This document shows, one piece after another, positions 5,247-6,910 of a DNA stretch of 6,910 nucleotides. Within the stretch, counting starts at the first letter, position 1. Each line of letters opens with the position of its first letter. The notes below the pieces were generated by a model. That model did not search any database, had not been told where the DNA came from, and saw nothing but the letters and a program-made list of their open reading frames with translations. The position numbers were made by a program, and so were the translations under genes. The DNA is from Nanobdellota archaeon. Lineage in GTDB: Archaea > Nanobdellota > Nanobdellia > Pacearchaeales > UBA12030. The stretch covers positions 1 through 6,910 of the forward strand of contig JACZVS010000025.1 of assembly GCA_022572525.1 (NCBI GenBank), in the 5' to 3' direction.

Positions 5247-5633
5247 TTATCTCCTTACAACTGCCACTGAAGAAAGCAAGAAGACAAAGATCAAGCTTCC
5301 TGTTAAGAATATTAGCTGTGTGTTTTCAGAGAAGAATGTCAAACTAAGTGCCAATAGAAGAACAAGATATCCAAGCGACTCTTTTTTCTTATCTGTCTTC
5401 TTAAACGTAAATCCTAGGAAGAGTGCAACTAAGATTGCAGGCAAGATCAGAATTCCGTAGAACTGAGAAAAGAAGAGCAAGAAAAAAACAATTGAAAGAA
5501 GCATTACAACTCTAAGCAGCTTAAAGTAGACTTTTCCACTTTTAATTTCATCAGAAGCAACATTAGCAAGAATATGGCCTACTGCATAGCCTGAAAACGC
5601 AATAAGCAGAACAGCAATTTCCTCGAAAACCAT
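5247..5633 (-). CDS. Small integral membrane protein of unknown function
   Basis: The 128-residue product is very hydrophobic, with four or five predicted membrane segments at about residues 4-24, 39-56, 59-77, 87-101 and 107-126. The loop at 78-86 is Lys-rich (KKTDKKKES) and the C-terminus ends in two arginines, so both are probably cytoplasmic. I see no transporter, enzyme or signal motif, and I do not recognise the family. It is the first gene of the unit with dphB and the MOSC gene: its stop codon lies one base before the dphB start, and its last two codons carry the dphB ribosome binding site. Functional linkage to diphthamide is not implied by that alone. Confidence 0.85.
   Translation of the reverse strand: MVFEEIAVLLIAFSGYAVGHILANVASDEIKSGKVYFKLLRVVMLLSIVFFLLFFSQFYGILILPAILVALFLGFTFKKTDKKKESLGYLVLLLALSLTFFSENTQLIFLTGSLIFVFLLSSVAVVRR
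5251..5254 (-). promoter_or_regulatory. Shine-Dalgarno of dphB
   Basis: GGAG on the minus strand, 5 nt before the dphB ATG, embedded in the Arg-Arg-stop codons of the preceding gene (TAAGGAGATAAAATG). It fixes the dphB start and shows that this organism uses Shine-Dalgarno signals at genes internal to operons. Confidence 0.8.
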
Positions 5634-5640
5634 AGAAAGT

Positions 5641-5661
5641 AATTTAAATCAAGATATAAAA
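5641..5661. promoter_or_regulatory. Compact divergent promoter: dtdA (+) and membrane protein - dphB - MOSC unit (-)
   Basis: Only 36 bases separate the two divergent start codons. AATTTAAAT (5641-5649) is centred 25 nt before the dtdA ATG at 5670, and ATATAAAA (5654-5661; TTTTATAT on the minus strand) is centred about 24 nt before the ATG at 5633. Each TATA box therefore lies between the other box and the start codon it does not serve, and both transcripts should be leaderless. Occupancy of one box could exclude the other. Confidence 0.6.
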
Positions 5662-5669
5662 ATGTTGTT

Positions 5670-6431
5670 ATGATTACTGTGATAAGTAAGAAAGATACTG
5701 CATCTATGAACATTTATTCTGTTCTGCAGAAACTTGCCCCAGACATGAATTTCTTAGTTAGTGAAGATGATATAATTAATGTTAACACTGGTAAATCAGA
5801 TACAGATTACTTTGTATTTGCCTCTCGTCATAAATCAGCTGATAAACGGAAAACGTTAAGTGTACATTTAATAGGAAACTGGTATAAGGCAGAGTATGGA
5901 GGAGAAGAAAGAATGTTGAGTGGGGCATCCTCTCATTTGTTTAAGAAATTCTTTATTGAGTTGAATAAGCAGGCTACAGAGGCAAAGTTAGACTATGAAT
6001 GCACTCTAGAAGCAACTCATCATGGCCCCTATGTTAAGAAGCCTTCTATTTTCATTGAAATTGGTTCTGCTGAGGAACAATGGAAAGACAAAAAGGCTGC
6101 AGAAGTTATTGCTAAGACAATTATTGAGGCGACAAAAAAGTTTGGCTTGTTGGCAGGAGAAGAAGACAACTGGCAAACAGCTCTTGCCTTTGGAGGAGGC
6201 CATTATTGTAAGGCATTCAATAAGTTAATGCTCGAGGAAGAGTATGCAATCTCGCACATTTGTTCAAAGTATAACCTGCCTTTTGTGGATGAAGAGATGA
6301 TTGCAAAGGCCATTGGGGCAACACAAGAAAGAATTGATCTTGCTCTTATTGACTGGAAAGGACTTGCTGGGCAAAGGGAAAAACTTTTGAGAATACTTGA
6401 TTCTGTTGGGTTAGTTTATGAGAAAGTATGA
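5670..6431 (+). CDS. dtdA: D-aminoacyl-tRNA deacylase, archaeal DtdA (DTD2/GEK1) type
   Basis: This enzyme removes D-amino acids wrongly attached to tRNA, keeping them out of protein synthesis. The archaeal and plant DTD2 family needs metal and is unrelated to bacterial DTD. The 253-residue protein carries the family motifs in order: FASRHKS (50-56), SVHLIGNW (64-71), the His-rich EATHHGP (114-120), FIEIGSAEEQW (128-138), AFGGGHYC (173-180), EYAISHI (191-197) and IDWKGL (227-232). The histidines in these motifs are probably metal or substrate ligands. Length is near the family norm. The ATG at 5670 sits 25 nt from a TATA box and begins the conserved MITVISKKDTAS. It is divergent from the dphB unit. 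Both encode functions guarding translation, although a regulatory link is only inferred from the shared promoter. Confidence 0.95.
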   Translation: MITVISKKDTASMNIYSVLQKLAPDMNFLVSEDDIINVNTGKSDTDYFVFASRHKSADKRKTLSVHLIGNWYKAEYGGEERMLSGASSHLFKKFFIELNKQATEAKLDYECTLEATHHGPYVKKPSIFIEIGSAEEQWKDKKAAEVIAKTIIEATKKFGLLAGEEDNWQTALAFGGGHYCKAFNKLMLEEEYAISHICSKYNLPFVDEEMIAKAIGATQERIDLALIDWKGLAGQREKLLRILDSVGLVYEKV

Positions 6432-6506
6432 ATGGCGCCGAAGGAGGGAGATTTTGGCATCCGAACAATTACAACACACGAAAAACTCTCAAATCTTTCT
6501 GAGGAG

Positions 6507-6884
6507 TTACGCCCTGGCATCTGCCATTTTAGCTCTTTCTCCAGATACAACTCTTTCAAGGGTTTCTCTTCCCTCTACATCTTCTTCTGGAACTCCGCCT
6601 CTTTCAACATGTCTTGCAAGATGAAGTATTTTCCTGGCATCTTCTTCGTCTACTTTTTCAAGATAATAAATAGCCAATCCTCCACCACCAACGAGATCTG
6701 TCCATCTCTCTTCACTACCCCTAAGCCGATGAATCAATCTATCGATGTTTCCTTCAGTAGAAAATCCAGTAACTTCAACCATCCCAGAACGAATATACCT
6801 GTTGACAAAAATTGGTAAGGGTTTTCCCGGTCTTCCTGGTTTTCCCTGGTACGTCTTCATTTTAGTTGTTTCCCCGGGGAACAT
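6507..6884 (-). CDS. Unrecognised Gly/Arg/Glu-rich protein, start uncertain
   Basis: I do not recognise this protein. From the ATG at 6884 it has 125 residues; an internal ATG at 6860 (117 residues) gives the more natural beginning MKTYQGKPGRPGKPLPIF. The frame has no stop between 6884 and the window edge, so the real start could also lie outside. Visible elements are a basic Gly/Pro-rich N-terminus, a strand-like GMVEVTGFSTEGN, a helix NIDRLIHRLRGSEERW, a GGGG turn before LAIYYLEKVDEEDARKILHLARHV, and an acidic/basic C-terminus. It looks like a small soluble alpha/beta protein. No TATA box is evident before either start. The opposite-strand frame (6432-6818) is Ser/Phe/Asn-rich and looks like the antisense shadow. 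It converges on dtdA with a 75-base gap in which I see no terminator. Confidence 0.7.
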   Translation of the reverse strand: MFPGETTKMKTYQGKPGRPGKPLPIFVNRYIRSGMVEVTGFSTEGNIDRLIHRLRGSEERWTDLVGGGGLAIYYLEKVDEEDARKILHLARHVERGGVPEEDVEGRETLERVVSGERAKMADARA

Positions 6885-6910
6885 TACAGTAGAGTATGAT
6901 GGAAAGCTTG

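Noticed and set aside
5662..5673. Four-codon upstream frame (ATG TTG TTA TGA) overlapping the dtdA start as ATGA
   Set aside because: The TATA position predicts a transcript starting near 5670, so this mini-frame would not be transcribed.
6432..6818. Plus-strand frame starting directly after the dtdA stop
   Set aside because: Its composition (Ser, Phe, Asn rich) is that of an antisense shadow, while the minus-strand frame over the same bases has balanced charges and helix/strand patterning. The first 75 bases do not overlap it, but they are too short to judge.

Overview
The window looks like chromosomal DNA of a low-GC archaeon. The evidence is genes confined to archaea or shared only with eukaryotes (Spt4/RpoE'', Rpo7/RpoE', DphB diphthine synthase, the DtdA-type D-aminoacyl-tRNA deacylase), a tRNA gene without an encoded CCA end, and AT-rich TATA boxes about 25 nt upstream of several start codons. 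Very tight packing (gaps of 1-5 nt, short genes, Lys-rich tails) and two unrecognised short proteins suggest a DPANN-type lineage such as Woesearchaeota or Pacearchaeota. That placement is inference; the archaeal call is firm. No mobile element, CRISPR array, rRNA or integration scar is visible, and no gene-free stretch exceeds about 100 bases.

Left block (1-2026, all minus strand): a PIN-domain nuclease, RNA polymerase stalk subunit Rpo7, a MaoC-like double-hotdog protein, Spt4, and the start of another gene cut by the window edge. Apart from the hotdog gene this follows the known archaeal order PIN - rpo7 - spt4 - rps24e. The hotdog gene sits between rpo7 and spt4 with gaps of 1 and 5 nt, which is unexpected. 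A compact divergent promoter (about 2045-2066) separates this block from an intron-less tRNA-Trp(CCA) at 2089-2160.

Middle block (2206-3515, plus strand): a two-gene unit 2 nt apart. The first gene encodes a small basic coiled-coil protein. The second encodes a 306-residue protein with a basic N-terminal helix, a long proline-rich stalk, an 11-residue repeat, and a C-terminal domain that resembles the N-terminal domain of type II/IV secretion ATPases but carries no ATPase domain. This pair is the best candidate in the window for something not described before.

Right block: an unrecognised 108-residue protein (3543-3869, minus) with its own TATA box. Next comes a minus-strand unit of a small membrane protein, dphB and a MOSC-domain protein. 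Divergent from that unit is dtdA (5670-6431, plus), and a second unrecognised protein (6507-6884, minus) may extend past the right edge. DphB modifies the elongation factor 2 histidine and DtdA clears D-amino acids from mischarged tRNA, so this side serves translation quality, as the left block serves transcription.
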